DNA of 64,000 nt from Pseudoscleropodium purum (lineage: Eukaryota > Streptophyta > Bryopsida > Hypnales > Brachytheciaceae). Both the position numbers and the translations under genes were made by a program. Under the pieces are notes generated by a model that worked only from the letters and a program-made list of their open reading frames with translations, did no database searches and had not been told where the DNA came from. The stretch covers positions 29,493,063-29,557,062 of the forward strand of contig OZ017795.1 of the NCBI GenBank assembly GCA_963969395.1. The letters are read 5' to 3'. Shown here in pieces: positions 14,968 to 28,427 of the stretch (the stretch's first letter is position 1; every line of letters begins with the position of its first letter).

Positions 14968-17280
14968 GATGTAGGCTGCTACAATTCTCTTCGCTGAATG
15001 AGAATCCTTCTTGACTTCAACAGCGTGATTTTTCAATTTTAATTGGAGATTTCTCGAGTCTGAATAGTATTTAGTGTAAAGTGTCAGCTTTTTGTGGAAT
15101 TACCAGATGTATCAAATCTTTTGTTCAAACATCAAGTGAGCTTTCATGAGCTTTCATGAATGTATATTGCGAACTGCTGAGGTTTCTTGTTTCCTGACTG
15201 TTTGCAAGCAGCGACCATGACTGGCTATGGTCATGCAATGGAGTCAGAATCTGTTTGTTTTAGTAGGTGGTTTAATCCTGTAAGGATATGGCCCCCAAGA
15301 CCAAGGTAGACTTCAAAATTCTTTGACTATTGAGCCAATAGGTGCATATTTTTTTTTCTGTAGTTAGCACTGAAGTCATCCATTGGACCATGATATTCAA
15401 CTTCACTAAAGGTAAATTTCTTCTGATGTATCATATGCATAGGTTAGTTACAACACTTTACTATTGAAATAGTTTACTTTTTGGAGTTTGACAATTTGGT
15501 AGCTTGATTTGGATTTCTTGGCTTTCAGCACTTTGCTTTTTCTAATTTTTTGACACTCCTAATTTTGGATTGATTTTGTACTATTCATGTGTAAATGTGT
15601 TCCCTTTTCTAAATTTTCTCAAGAATAATTTTTGGATATTCAGAATTAGTAACAATGAAAATTTTCAGATTTTCAGAATTAGTCATACAACTTAAAATTT
15701 TTAGACATGATCCAAAATTTCCCTAATTATTTATGAAATTGATTTATATCTATAGTATCCTTATGTGTAAAGGAGAGGTCTTCTACAATAGTTTGACTTT
15801 CAATGTGTGCTTTTGGTACTAAAATGAATGATATCTATGGTCACAAGTCCATCCTTTAAAGGTAAAAAATTATGAAGAATATAATATTTTTGAAGGTGAA
15901 AGGCAAGGCCCTTTGCTTTCTATGAATTAAGGCTCTTTTTTTTTTTACTATAGAGCATTTTGAATGCAAGCTTTGCTTATATATTTTGGGCTATTGAAAC
16001 ACAAATACACAATGTTGTTGTAGAAGGCTCCTTTGTCTTCCTATTCAAGAATTTTATGAATTGCTAAGTTGATTCTATAATTCTCACATTTGTTTGGTTT
16101 TATCAACTATACAAAATAAAGAAATTAGATAGCTCCATATTAATTTTTTGACATGAAACTATGAATATTGATTTTTTATTGTACAAAAATGTACTACCTT
16201 TTAGTTTAATATTGTTGTAAATAGTACTTATGAATTTCTATGTATACAAATGGAAATCTCTATAGAAGTATTTACTGATTTTGATATTTTGTAAAGTAAC
16301 TTTCTTGAGGTAAGGCAACCTAATTGTTAAGACATCCTAATTTTACTATTTTGTATAGTGGAACTTTTTGTCAACTTCTAAGAACCTCTAAAGAGTATTG
16401 TGCCTCAAATGTATTGGGTTTCTTTAATCAACACATCATGCCAATAAAAGTTGTTTGTATATTGAACAATAGGAAAAAAAATAAAACCATAAATAGTTTA
16501 GATACCATAAACTTTTGGATAGGTTAAAGAATGAGAAATTTACCTTTTGACAAGTTCAATCATTGGTCAAAATTTATTTAGTGTCTCTTTGATTCTTCAT
16601 ATCTTTTTTGAAATTATTGTATATAGATTTATATCTCTTTACAAATACATGAAATTATTGACATTTTAAATGTCTTAATTGATCAACAAGCATTAATATT
16701 AAATAACATGAAATTTGTCTAAATTTAAAACTCTATGCAAATTAGACAAATGTTAGAAATCTTACACCACATTAATTGGTATAAGAGTATTTCTATTTCA
16801 AGCTCTGAGAGACCACTAAATACCACAATATACAGTAGTACTACACTAAAATGTACCAATATACCATAATGTATGTTCATGTGACAATATTCTATTTGAT
16901 AAAACAACATAATTATACAAATGCAATTTACTTATTTGAATTTTTGAAGACTATAGAATTGAAGTTGATTCATTTGAATTGACCTTCAAATATTGCCAAA
17001 AGTATATGATCTAGTACTAGAAGTGTGTATTAACTTACATCCTAAGTTGAATGTATATTGTGCCTTCAAACTTTGAAATTAAATAAAAATTATTATTTTT
17101 TTAATTAGTTTGCTTGCAATGTGTCCCTAGAATGAATGTCTAATTTCACGAACAAGTTTACTTCAAACAAATCAAAAATTGTTCTAATCTCTATATGACT
17201 ATGAGCATGGCAAGGTCACTGATTAACATACAAACTATCCAATCGTATGCCTAGCAATACAAACAACCTCTTGCAAAATG
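14968..17280. other. SEC3 3' flank and intergenic DNA, no gene recognised
   Basis: The first few hundred bases are presumably SEC3 3' UTR; no polyadenylation site could be fixed. The remainder is AT-rich with no supported coding region, RNA gene or transposon end. Confidence 0.55.
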
Positions 17281-17299
17281 CCAACATTAGACATCCACC

Positions 17300-17400
17300 A
17301 CATTTTACTATAATACCACCAATTGCACTTCCACTTTCAGCGGTTGAATCCTACATATACACTTCCATCTTTCCACAAAGACCAATGTTTTGAGCCTTCT
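17300..17400 (+). repeat. Copy of a dispersed repeat also found at 37,460-37,975
   Basis: The stretch with 'ccaattgcacttccact', 'acatatacacttcc' and 'accaatgtttt' matches, in the same order, blocks at about 37,741-37,815 and more weakly 37,460-37,530. It links the 3' side of NAA10 and the 5' side of GCH1 through one repeat family of unknown type. Confidence 0.45.
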
Positions 17401-17900
17401 TTGCTTAAAGTTCCCACTCCTCTTCCTGAAACCCTCAGTCGCGCGCTCGAAAAATCAGTACGATGAGAGCCAAGGAAAAATATTTGGAACAGAACACATT
17501 TCAAAACCGTCTACAGCAAACATGAAAAATGATACGATAACTGAAACATACCGCACTTCACTCTGGGCATAGTCTCCAGTCGACTTGTATCCTCATTTCG
17601 GCTCAATGTGCTTTCTTCCTGAACTTGAATTTCATGCTCGATTGTACTCTACACCCACAGTAGACAGAAAATTTGGTCGTAAAACCAAAATCTTCCTGAT
17701 ATTGTCAAATTCCTGGATAGCTGTCGTAAGCCATAACCACAGCAACCCTAACTGAGTTCCAGCGACAACGCACCTTTGGTTCAGCTTCTATAGACGGGAG
17801 TCACTAGAGTTGTGCTTTCTATCTGTGCAAATCCGAGAATCTGTATGGAAACACACCTCTAGAGGATATGAACCACAAGCACTATGGAACTAGCCACGGT

Positions 17901-18180
17901 TCAAATTCTCAGCATTCATTCCTCTCCACCAATTTCCTTTCCTTTCCTTTATCTCAAATGAGTCTGAACTCCGTAGTCTGATAACATTTAACCTAATACG
18001 CCAATAACCTCAATCACACTTTACTACACCCCTAAAATCACCACGACGAACTGAAACTAAGCTTCAATTCGGCCTGCAACTCGGGTCTTTGCTTCGACCT
18101 TCGAATCCTTCGAATCCCTCTTCGAATCCCTCTCTTCCGACGGCTTCGGTTGCAACGACTTGCGCATGTCACACGCATCC
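17901..18180 (-). pseudogene. Tandem duplicate of the NAA10 3' end
   Basis: This segment aligns along its length with 18,186-18,466, which holds the last ~40 codons and 3' flank of NAA10. Shared landmarks include 'aattctcagca', 'ctccgtagtctgataacatt', 'cttcgaatccttcgaatcc' and 'cgacttgcgcatgtca'. On the minus strand, 18,180 to 18,057 still reads as an open C-terminal tail (starting DACDMRKSLQPKPSEE) ending in a different place from NAA10 at a TAG. It has no start codon or acetyltransferase domain, so it cannot be a gene alone. It is a head-to-tail partial duplication, diverged by substitutions and small indels. Confidence 0.85.
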
Positions 18181-18338
18181 AGGATTTAAATTCTCAGCAG
18201 TAATTCCTCTCCATAAATTTCATTTCAAAAATTAGTCTGCACTCCGTAGTCTGATAACATTTTAACCTAATCAACCAATGAACTCCACCACACTTTCCTA
18301 CACCCCTAAACTCAGCACAAAGAACTAAACTAAGATTT

Positions 18339-18890
18339 TTAAGTCTTCGAATCGGCCTGTAACTCGGTCTTTGCAACTTCGACCTTCGAATCCTTCGAAT
18401 CCACCTTCGAATCCTTCTCGTTCTCCGGCTTCGGTTTCAACGACTTGCGCATGTCATACGCATCCTCTCCATCGGCATAATACTTGGCCTCCACGTCCGT
18501 GATCCTGTACCCCAGCGTCTCCGTGTACAGATGAAACGCCGCCCGGTTGCTCTTGCGCACATGCAACGACACATACTCCGCCCCGAACACGCCCTGCATG
18601 CACTGCTGCGCCGCCGTCATGAGCTTGGTGGCCAACCCTAGCTTCCGGTGCGTGCGCAACACGGCGAGCGAAGTGATGTGCCCGTGGCACTCCGCCGCCT
18701 CCTCCTCCATCTTCGCCAACACGTAGCCCACGATCTTCTTGTTGTAATCCTCCGCCACGTACAGAAGCTGAGGCCATGACAGGATGTGGTAGAAGTAGTA
18801 CTTCATCTGGTAATTCTCGGGGAGGCACATCAAATTGCAGCTCTGCATCGCCAGAAGGTCGTCCACGGTGGCTTGACGGATGCACACCAT
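18339..18890 (-). CDS. NAA10: N-alpha-acetyltransferase 10, NatA catalytic subunit (183 aa)
   Basis: NAA10 (ARD1) is the GNAT-fold catalytic subunit of NatA. With NAA15 at the ribosome, NatA transfers acetyl from acetyl-CoA to N-terminal Ser, Ala, Thr, Gly, Val or Cys after Met removal. The single uninterrupted frame begins [20 protein letters not shown] and follows plant NAA10 for about 150 residues. It keeps [20 protein letters not shown] (substrate-binding side), [18 protein letters not shown] with the acetyl-CoA motif R-x-x-G-x-[18 protein letters not shown], and [15 protein letters not shown]. The C-terminal tail is charged and built on a short repeat ([12 protein letters not shown]) in place of the His/Gly-rich tail of Arabidopsis NAA10. 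GC content is clearly higher than the flanks. It is convergent with SEC3. A duplicate of its 3' end lies immediately downstream. Confidence 0.96.
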   Translation of the reverse strand: MVCIRQATVDDLLAMQSCNLMCLPENYQMKYYFYHILSWPQLLYVAEDYNKKIVGYVLAKMEEEAAECHGHITSLAVLRTHRKLGLATKLMTAAQQCMQGVFGAEYVSLHVRKSNRAAFHLYTETLGYRITDVEAKYYADGEDAYDMRKSLKPKPENEKDSKVDSKDSKVEVAKTELQADSKT

Positions 18891-19169
18891 CGTGGAACGC
18901 TCTTCTGAGAACCTGGTTGAGGAAGATAACGAGACAAAAATTGAAGCAACGGCAGCAAAACTAACGCTACCAGAAACAAAATCTGGTCTAGGAAATCAAG
19001 AGGACGGAGGGGGTCGCGGTGAGCACCAAACCCTAATCGGGGATAATACAGAGGTCGCCGAGTGTGAAAACGGTCGTAGACCACCTTGTCAATCCCTACA
19101 ATGTCACTTGAATCCGACCCTAAGGTAAAAGTGGAGTGTGCTAAAACTACTTTTGCTCTAAAAAGCATC

Positions 19170-20430
19170 ATCTAACAACGGACAGATACTTAATGAAAGT
19201 GAACATGTTAGATAATTCCATTTATTTTATGTAAGAAATAAAATAATTATAAGATAGGAATTTCTTTACCATTGGATGTTGCTAATCATATTTTAATAAG
19301 TTTAAATGGATACAAATTGGTCTAAAGTGGTGCTTTAAAATAATGTTATTTTAACCCTGAAACTCTTGAGAGAATGTTTTGAGTCCTTTGAATGATTTCA
19401 AGGAGGCCTGAAGGATAAAAAAAAAAATTTATGCAAATGTTTTTTGGAGATACAATTTCAAAGAAAGATATTACATATTTTCTTCTTGTATGATAGTTTT
19501 TGACTTTCCTACATAAGAATATGGCAAATCCATAGATCACTGTAAAGTGTATTTTGGAATTTTTTGCTTTTGGAGGGGTGAATTGGAATTTAATCCATAA
19601 AAATGATGATTTTCAAATTTGATTGTCAAACTATTGAAATGATTGAGATTTTTTAGTCTAGTTTCTACTCAAATTTGAAAATTTGAAAATTTCATTGCAA
19701 TTTGAATATGGACGTATTACCATAGAAATAATTTTTAAATTTTAAAACAATATGGAAATTATTTTATTGCATGGTATTTTACACTATAATAAACACCTAT
19801 GGAAAATCTTTCAAGAAAAGAGTGGTGTCCACTTGTTTGGTGTCCACGTATTCAAGGAAAAAAACGGTGTCCATCTAATTACCATAACTTCTTAGTAGCT
19901 TAGGTAGCCTTATGCCCCAAGGAGATCACTCCTTATAATTTAAGGTATACACGTGCATTAAGAGGGCATTTAATGTGGGGCTATTTACCTTCATTATTGT
20001 ATTTAAGAAGATTCTATTTTTACATAAAAAGCTACTAGAGATATATTTTAATAACTATCATTTTTTATAAATTCATTCATGTGATTTTATAGTTGGTTTA
20101 TTTTAAATATAAAACTTCTATGTTAAATTTTTTTTATACACATATATAGTATACATCATAAAACCAATGTTTTACATTTATATTTAATTTTTTGGATATA
20201 TGCATTATTTGTGTTGTGGTACAATTTCAAATGATAACAAATAAGAATGTGTAGTTCAACCCTAATTTAGGTATTTCTAAATTCTATGCCATGTATTCTA
20301 AACAATCAAATATGAAAACAAATAAAGAACATTCTAGAAGCATCAAAGTGATCAAACATGGTCATCATATTGAAACCATGAAAAACACCAATATTAGCAA
20401 TATATTATAAATAGCATGAAAATTTGACAT
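19170..20430. other. Intergenic, no gene recognised
   Basis: NAA10 upstream flank running into AT-rich DNA. A 'ggtgtccac/t' motif occurs three times at about 19,825-19,875, too short and scattered to call a repeat family. No transposon ends or coding remnants were recognised. Confidence 0.5.
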
Positions 20431-20614
20431 TCTAAAACACTATAGATTCATACAATAATAGAACTTTAAGTATAGTAGAAAGACTATATATTTTATCTCT
20501 ACATATCTATTTGCAATGATTTTGAATTTATGATCAAAAAATAAAAGAGTGTTTATAAAAAAACTAGTATAAAGAAGATGATTCCAAACATTTACAAACA
20601 TGTATACAAGTAGT

Positions 20615-20848
20615 TCAAGATGATTCCACATTAATCTTCACTTTGTCTTCTACATCCCAAAATAAGAATGGCCAATCCACTACATTTGCATCTTCCAACC
20701 TAATCCGGAGGTTGGCATAGGACTCACCTTCTTTTGTAGTAATCGGGCCAATTTTCTCTAGATTGCTCCATTTGTACTCCAAAGAGAATAATTTAACCTT
20801 GAATGACATCATGCCTCCTAAACCCTGAATTCCAACATTTACGAACAT
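20615..20848 (-). pseudogene. Possible remnant of an unknown coding sequence
   Basis: A 77-codon minus-strand frame (MFVNVGIQGLGGMM..., ...DWPFLFWDVEDKVKINVESS) has a protein-like composition unlike the surrounding low-complexity frames. I do not recognise the family. It has no clear start context or neighbouring exons. It could be an exon, a transposon fragment or chance. Confidence 0.25.
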
Positions 20849-20849
20849 T

Positions 20850-23800
20850 TAATATAGCCTAAATTAGTCAGTCCTTCACATATATAGAAAATAACAAAAC
20901 CAGAAAATAAAGTGTACCCACAAAAGTTTGTTAGAAGAAGGGGACAAGGTGTATTGGAAATTGACCTTGTATTCTCACCAAATTAGAGCTACAAATCATT
21001 AGACACAATTGAGTTCTAAAATTAAAATGCCCTTGCAACACCCATACTATCAAGATAACTAAATAAACTATTACATAAATCATGTGAACTACTCATATAA
21101 CTTACACAACTTATTGCAACACTTATATTATCAAGATAACTTAATAAGCTATTACTACATTATTTGAACACTCTCAAATAGTTTGCTTGCACTCCCATCC
21201 AAAAAAACCAATTAATGAAAATACTTCATTAAGTGCAAAACTAATTAATTACTCACCACAAAGAAATGGTCCAAAAGTTGAAAATCTAAAGGAGAACTAT
21301 CCTAGTCCCATCATATCATTCCTGTTGTGATAGAGTCAATCCCTTAGCTACCAAACACAAACAAAAGCTCTCAAAACCAAACAAGAGTAGGAAGTGTATA
21401 AGCCAAAATATGGTGATTTTATAAGATTTTCATATTGTAGTTTGGCATTGAAGTCATTCTCGAAAATTCAAGTGAACAAAAGAATGAAGCCATGATATGA
21501 GTTGACTTGACTTACATAACCCTGAGAAAAGTTTTAGAATTATGCAAGATGTGCAAGTCATAATCAAAACTTGATGTCAACCACAAGCACCTCATCTGTG
21601 CATCCCACCAAGCATCAAAATCAAAGCAACAAGCATAGACTCTCGTAATTGAATCAAATGGCATCATTGGATAGAGACAATTGAAAAAGAGCTATAAAAT
21701 ACATGGCATATGGTATGAAATATAACATTAGATATTACACACCTCATTCTTGTGAAGGCTACTCAACTTCTAGCAATTGATTACACTTCCAAAACCTGTC
21801 TTTCTGCAAACTAACAATAATGAATATCAGAGTACAATGAAACTTGAAAAAAGGTGTTAAAAGGGGATAAAAATACAGCGAAGTAAAATTATACTTGTCC
21901 ATTAGATGAGTTTGAATTATCTTGCCCTATAGGCCTAAACTGGACGCATCCTTGTAGCAAAAGGAACTCAAAGGTTGATGCATTTGTAGTTATAAACCAA
22001 AAATTGGTGCACTCACTACTAAATAAACGAGAAGTTGGTACATACCTAGTTCAACATGATGTGAAAATCCCTACACATCATCTTTTGCACAACAATTAAT
22101 ACCACAATAGGAAAAAATGTCAGACAACGCAAACTGCTAGGATCCTCCACAAAAAACAAGTTTACAATCACATATTACATTGTTTTCAAAAAATCAAGTC
22201 CTCAAAAAGCATCAAAAGGAGAAAACTACCTACAATATGTTGTCATTATGGACTTGGATACACATTACTTTGATTTCAAATTTTTATGTCTTTCATCATT
22301 TTGAACTTCTGTAATTACTTGTAGGACTTTTTCATACATGTAGTTTCAGCATATGACATGAAAGGTATGTATAACCAGATTTTTAGTAGACCTATTGATT
22401 ATTATACTTGTTTATTTTTCCAAAGATTATTTTTGGTACAATAACAAATCAACAAGTATTGAAGAACCAAATTCTTTCAAGTTCAATAATCTAAAGAAAT
22501 CAAATCATACATGATACCCTTCAAAATCAATTCATACATACCATACTTTTCAAAATCAACTCATTCATGAAATTAATTACCTAAGTCTTCCACCAAAACT
22601 TTTCCTTGAATGACTTCATTCTAAATGTTGAATGGCATGGTCTTTTTCTAACAAGTACTAGCACTATAACTATATACATTTTTAGCAAGTGACTTGAGAC
22701 TTCATTCAATCTTCATATAAATTTGAATAATTAATTTTTGTTTTCACCTTATCTTATAGATGGTATGTATTGTAGGCAAATCTCTCTATACTTTTAACTC
22801 CCAACATTGATGACAGAAAGGTAGTCATTGGTGGGAGAGAGATAAAAATGCAACAATATCTATAATTATTGGTCGAGTTGCCAGAAGGAAATTTGCCACT
22901 TTTCACGCAATCACCATAGAAAATTAGAGGCAAGGCAAGGTGCAAAACCTTAGCTACAAGCAACTCAATTCATATTGGTGGGAAGTTGAGAAACCCTAGC
23001 TACAAGTAACTCACTTCACGTTGGTGGGAACATCACAAGGTTGGCACTGAGTGTTGTTGTTTGTGACTTTATACTAATGACTGTCCACAAATGTGATCTT
23101 ATCAAACAATTTGCATCATGTATTTTTCTTGTTCATAGTTGCACTACAAACAATACTAGCAAGCATTGACACCAAAAATAATGGAAAGCAAAATATTAAA
23201 ACTAACTTTAAACTCTAAACTCCAAGCATATGCAACACCAAATCATGAGACCTACTATCAACCCTAATCCAATCAATTGCTTTGCAACCTTAAACTCAAA
23301 ACTACAACTACAAAAGAGAATTCAAAAATCTCAGCAAATCCTAAGCACATTGCATTGAAATACAATACTAATAAAAAAACAAGACAACAAGCCCAAAAGT
23401 TCTCACTTACCCTAATTGTACGAGAGAGCTAAAACCTAAATTAATTTTTTAATGGGTCTTCCATGTAAGGTACGTACATCCAATGTGCCACTGACTTTTA
23501 ACAGCCATCTACACTATGTGTACATCTCCAAAGTCAGTTCTGTACCTATGTGGTAGAAGTACTTTTAGAACCAAACTTTGTTCCTTATAACTTTTGCATA
23601 CAATATTCAAATGCCACGTTCTTTGATGTGTTGGAACCTCCTTTCATTTGCCAATAAGAACATATTAAAATTTGACCAATCTAATAATAGAAAATAGGCT
23701 CAATAGCAAAAAGTGTTGGTTTGGGGAGTACCCACCTTAAACATAAATCATTGTCATACAACATTTCATGCGAACATACATCCCCATCATAGAGCCTTCA

Positions 23801-25700
23801 TTGTAGATTTACTCAATGCTTTTATTTTCATAATAGCTTCTTACATGGACCTTCATTTTGTTGGCACATTAATTGAACAATTGGTCTAAACAGGCTGGAA
23901 TTGCGTATTGCCAATAATGAATTGCCAAAACCAAAAACTTCAAATTTACTCGACTGCAAATATTTTATCATCTACATAAATATTATTTGTCTACATCTAT
24001 ACTCACCCTACTAATAAAAATTTATACAACCTCTATTTATTGACACTAACTTATTAAAAAAAAATTCTACTATATGTTGTTTTTACATACTTTAATTTAT
24101 ATATATTACAATCTATAGCATTTTATGAACCCTATAGTAGCCCTACATATTATATAAAATTTGCCTACTTTGAATTAAATAAACCCTATCTTTTAACTCA
24201 CATAGTTTTCTAAAAATCAACAAAGATCTCCCCAAGCTTTATGCTTAATATTAATTTAAGTATATAAAACAATTAGAAAGTTAAAAAATAATTGATTAAT
24301 ATTGAAAATTTTTAAAATATAATTAAAATTAGTTCGCCTTTCATCCAAGTTGTTCACTTAAGCTAGGTTATATTTTTTCATAACTATGGTCATTTGTCCG
24401 CTATCCCTAAAGGTTGTGTAAAGTTTCTAATTGGATTTATTTTTGGTCTTTATCATTTTTGTTTTGATGTTCTTTTTGGGTGTAGTAAGTAGCCTAGTTG
24501 CCTAAATTGATGTTTAATTTTGTGAATTAGTTTGTTTTTATATCAAGCTCAGAGTTGAATAAGCCTATAACATCATATTCATCATTTTGGAAGATTAAGA
24601 ACCTCCTAAAAAATATTGTCTAATTGTACATTCTAAAACTGGAATAGAGTTGAATTACATTTAAGTTGAGAGGAATTAAATTCTTCAATTGTAAGTTGCA
24701 ATTTTCATTAAATTGGGAGTTTAGGATAGTCTAAGAACCTTGTACAAATTATAGAGACTTTAATAACAATGATTTTTTATATAATTTAATAATCTCTTTC
24801 CTATTAAACACCAAGTCATGAGCTAAATGGTTGGTTGTAAAATGTTGTTTATATCTTCCACGTGGTCCAAGTTTGATCCCCATTGAATTTGTATGAACAG
24901 TTGTGAGACATACATGACTTACTATTGCTTAGTGAACTCTAATAACAAGAAAGTGGTAACAACCAATTAGCCCCATTTCCAAAAGTGTGAAGAGAGCTAC
25001 AAAATAAAAAGTGGTCTTATCCACTACAAATTTTTCCACTCATATTCTATTACCAAAAGAAATTTATATAGTGAGTGAATTAGAAAAATGACAACAAAAT
25101 AGATACAAATAAATGAATATGGTCACAAACAATATATTTCATATTTTGTATTAGTATACTTGCTATACAAGTGTCTTTGTACAATATAAAAAAATACAAA
25201 TAGAAATTTATAAAATGATATCATAATATTTTAAGTATATTGTCTACTTTCCAATACACCAAACAAAAATGTATAAATTTATTTGTGCTCATACTTTAGC
25301 AAAAACACTAAATCAAACAACGAATAGAAACTATCAAACTTAGTTGCATATATTATAAACCATCTCTATAGTATTTTATACAAATTCACTTAGAATTGTA
25401 TGAGGACAAACTTCCATTGATAACATCAATTTGAGCTTGTGGGATTTTGAAGATACATACTATGTCTTTTTTGACCCTAGACTTCCAAGCTATGACTAGA
25501 AAATTTGTATTCTACCAAACTAGAATTTGAAACTTGTCCTTTTTCCAATACAACCCTGTAATCAAGACAATTTTATTTTATAGTAAAATTTTATTTTTTT
25601 GAGTATAAAATGGGTTTTATGTTCAAAATTTTGAGCAATAAAGTGTGAATGTGGTGATAGTTGATGTTTAAATGTGAAAAGTCTCTTTAGTTTGAATAGT
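20850..25700. other. AT-rich intergenic DNA with short tandem duplications
   Basis: No gene or transposon domain recognised. Two small duplications are visible. At about 21,033-21,160 an ~82-bp unit beginning 'gcaacac(c/t)(c/t)atactatcaag' occurs twice. At about 22,950-23,035 an ~50-bp unit containing 'agctacaag(c/t)aactca' and 'ttggtgggaa' occurs twice. Both are imperfect. Confidence 0.5.
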
Positions 25701-26509
25701 TGTGAATTGTGACAGTTTTTATCAAGAGATTTGAAGGGGTGTTTTTAAGAATGGAGGGTGATAAATAGTGGTTTTTCTCTCATTCTTCTCTCTTCTTCTT
25801 TTTAATTTTCTCTTGCAATTTTGTGTGGTGAAGTTATGTTTTTTCATTGTCATCTCGAGTTGTGATTTTTTTATTCCCTTAAGTGTTAGTTTTATTGCTT
25901 TAAGCAATACATTTCATTTTGGTATTACATTGCCGTGAGCAATTTTTTATGAAGGAAAATCTCTTTAAGAGAATTTTCATTATCTTTTGAGTAGAATTTT
26001 GTTTATCAATTGTGTTTCATCCTTAAGAGAATTCTTTGTGTCAATGTTTAAAGTGAGAGGGGAAGAAAAGTGGAGCAAAATATTGAATTAGTAATTAATT
26101 TGTTAATTCCAGTGATTGGAAATTATTTTTATTTAAAAGATTGGAATATCTTTGTGTCACAAGTGGATATATATGTTGGAAATAAAATTAAGAATTGAGA
26201 TTTATTTAGAGTTGGGAAATGAGTTTAGAATTCTAATGAATAAAAATTATTGAACAATTGTAAATAATTGATGTACATTTTAATTATGGAATGATTATCC
26301 ATATGATTAATAAATGGTATTCTAATTGAAGTTATGTGTACATGGATTAATGCTTGAATGTGTATTTAAATTCTTATGTGTTATTGGTGTGTGAAATTGT
26401 TTATTTAAAGTGCAAGTTGAGAGAATTTCTATATTGTAGCAATATTTTATTGAGAGAAATCAATTGCTTGACTATAGAATTAATATGATGAAAATACAAA
26501 TGATGTAAA

Positions 26510-26695
26510 ATGGATAGAGAACCTATTAAATTAAAATTGAAGCAATGTAAATTTTGTAACCGATTGAATTACGCAAAAGTAGAATGTGAGACTAAAAAGG
26601 AAAACATTAAGATAGAGGATAAAAGCAAAGATTCAATAGAGGACAAATTGGAAAATATTTGCAGCAAAGAAAGATCAATTGGAGATGCTGAATAA
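26510..26695 (+). pseudogene. Possible retroelement gag-like zinc-knuckle remnant
   Basis: A 61-codon frame contains CKFCNRLNYAKVEC. The spacing C-x2-C-x4-Y-x4-C is that of a retroelement CCHC zinc knuckle with the histidine replaced by tyrosine. A Lys/Glu-rich tail follows. No protease, integrase or reverse transcriptase motif was found beside it, and no long terminal repeats could be paired. A decayed gag is a plausible but weak reading. Confidence 0.28.
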
Positions 26696-27362
26696 TGAAA
26701 GAATATTTTCAAATAAAGACCGGAGCCTTGATAAGGGAAGAATTCAAAATACTTTAAAATAATTTAGCAAAGCATATTATAGATTCCTTAAGGAAAATTT
26801 TAGAATTGCTTAAGCAATGTCCTTGATTGTTTTCAATTCCTAGAAAGGATATATGGTACATTTACTTTAAGTAATTAAGACATTAGCATTTAAAGCGATT
26901 TTGAAGCGAAATGATATTTGTGCAAAACGATTCATGAGTTCTCGGTTAAACCGAATTTTCAAAGTTCAAATATGTATTGTGATGCAGGTTGCAAATGAAT
27001 ATATTTGTAATATATTTCAATGAATTCAAAGTATGAGATTTGTGGATGCAGGTGCCCTTAACTCACACTTTTTTAATTTATATTTTATCTTAAGATAAGA
27101 CCGAAACGGATTTAGTGGTTAGAAATTTATATTTATAATTGGACAGAAACTAGAGAGAGAATTCCTTCCCATTCCTAAATAGAATATGAAAGATACCAAA
27201 TACCCTAATATATTAAGATTAAAGATATAATTTACCTACAAAGTGACATTAGCTAATTAAAACAGTAAGCTAACTTGAGTTTTCCTTGAACGAACCTAAT
27301 TGGAATTGCCTTGGTTTTGTCTTATAAAAAATTGTACTACAAATCCTTTGGCAAAGTCCCAC

Positions 27363-27936
27363 CTATATAAACGTTTTGAACATTTTGTTCACGCGAAGTG
27401 GATCAAAAGTATTTAATCGATACACAGTTAGGATGATTTGGATTAGTGAAAGGATCCAATAGCGCTCTAACAATCCATATAGGTTTTGTATCACCATCAA
27501 TTGGTCAAAGGGCAACAAAATATCCTTTGAAAACATCACGCATTCATGTGCTACTTGAAAAGATGGCAATGGACAATTGTAGAGTTGACCTACAAAGGCT
27601 TCATCTTTTGTAAACTCTTCACGGAACTCACCCTCATCATCAAGTTTGTCTTCTTTGGGAAGAAGACCAAAAGCTGCAATCACCATTCGCCAATAGAACA
27701 CCAAATGTTCAAATTGTCTCCTATACACCCAAATTCAAGTAAAACTTAAATTGTTGTATTTTGGTGTGACCAACTAGTGCCTCTTCTCTTTCTAAAATCA
27801 AAACTTCGATGAAGACCTTGAAATTTGGCACTTCCTCTATAAGGTGAGGAATTGTAGGTACAAAATCACATCCATGAATGACTTCATGAAGGATGGAATG
27901 GTAGGGAGGTTTTCTTTTTTTAAGTGCATACTCCAT
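27363..27936 (-). pseudogene. Decayed coding sequence of unknown family, frameshifted
   Basis: Two minus-strand frames abut with a small overlap and read as one protein after a single frameshift near 27,725. The upstream frame is 71 codons (MEYALKKRKPPYHSILHEVI..., ...KIQQFKFYLNLGV). The downstream frame is 121 codons (MYRRQFEHLVFYWRMVIAAF..., KEDKLDDEGEFREEF, VAHECVMFSKDILLPFDQLM). The composition is that of a real globular protein. I do not recognise it; a transposon-borne or host-derived pseudogene are both possible. A third minus-strand frame at 28,428-28,709 may be its upstream part. Confidence 0.4.
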
Positions 27937-28029
27937 CTCCCAAACAAAGCATCATATGGTACTATGTGTATTGTTTCTATATGGTGATACTTTGTGATTC
28001 AAAGTAGTTAAAATAATAAAATTTAAATC

Positions 28030-28215
28030 CCTTTGGTGTTTGAGTGCAATAATGTTTGTATCCCATTGGTGCTTGAATGTGATAATGTTTAAATGCAATT
28101 AGTGATTGAAAGTGGTTTTGTTTGAATCCAATTGTTGTTTGAAAGTGATAATGTTTAAATGGAATTGGTAATTGAAAGTGTTTTTGTTTGAAAGTGGTTT
28201 GTGTTTGAATGCAGT
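28030..28215 (+). repeat. Imperfect ~30-bp tandem repeat
   Basis: About six degenerate units of the form 'ttggt(g/a)(t/a)ttgaa(t/a)g(t/c)(g/a)ataatgttt' alternate in two related sub-forms, giving a ~60-bp higher-order period. It lies just upstream, on the plus strand, of the decayed coding remnants and has no coding potential. Confidence 0.6.
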
Positions 28216-28427
28216 TTCAAAATGGACTATTTAAGAAATAGGATGAAGTTTATTATGATGTGTAAAAAATACATGTTCCACTAAAAAAAAACTCTATTAT
28301 GACCTCATCAAGTACCTATAAGAAACATGTAGAATTTTTGTATTTTTAATGAATGTAGGGTATCCAAAATTAGCATTGAAAAAATCTATAAAAAATAGGG
28401 TACATGAAATAGGACAAATTTTGAAAT

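Noticed and set aside
18454..18885. 143-codon minus-strand frame overlapping NAA10
   Set aside because: Alternative frame of the GC-rich NAA10 coding sequence; the other frame encodes the conserved enzyme.
25722..26510. Possible LTR (ctcttcttcttt-rich segment before the zinc-knuckle-like frame)
   Set aside because: No matching second copy was found in the window and no TG...CA boundaries or primer-binding site could be identified.
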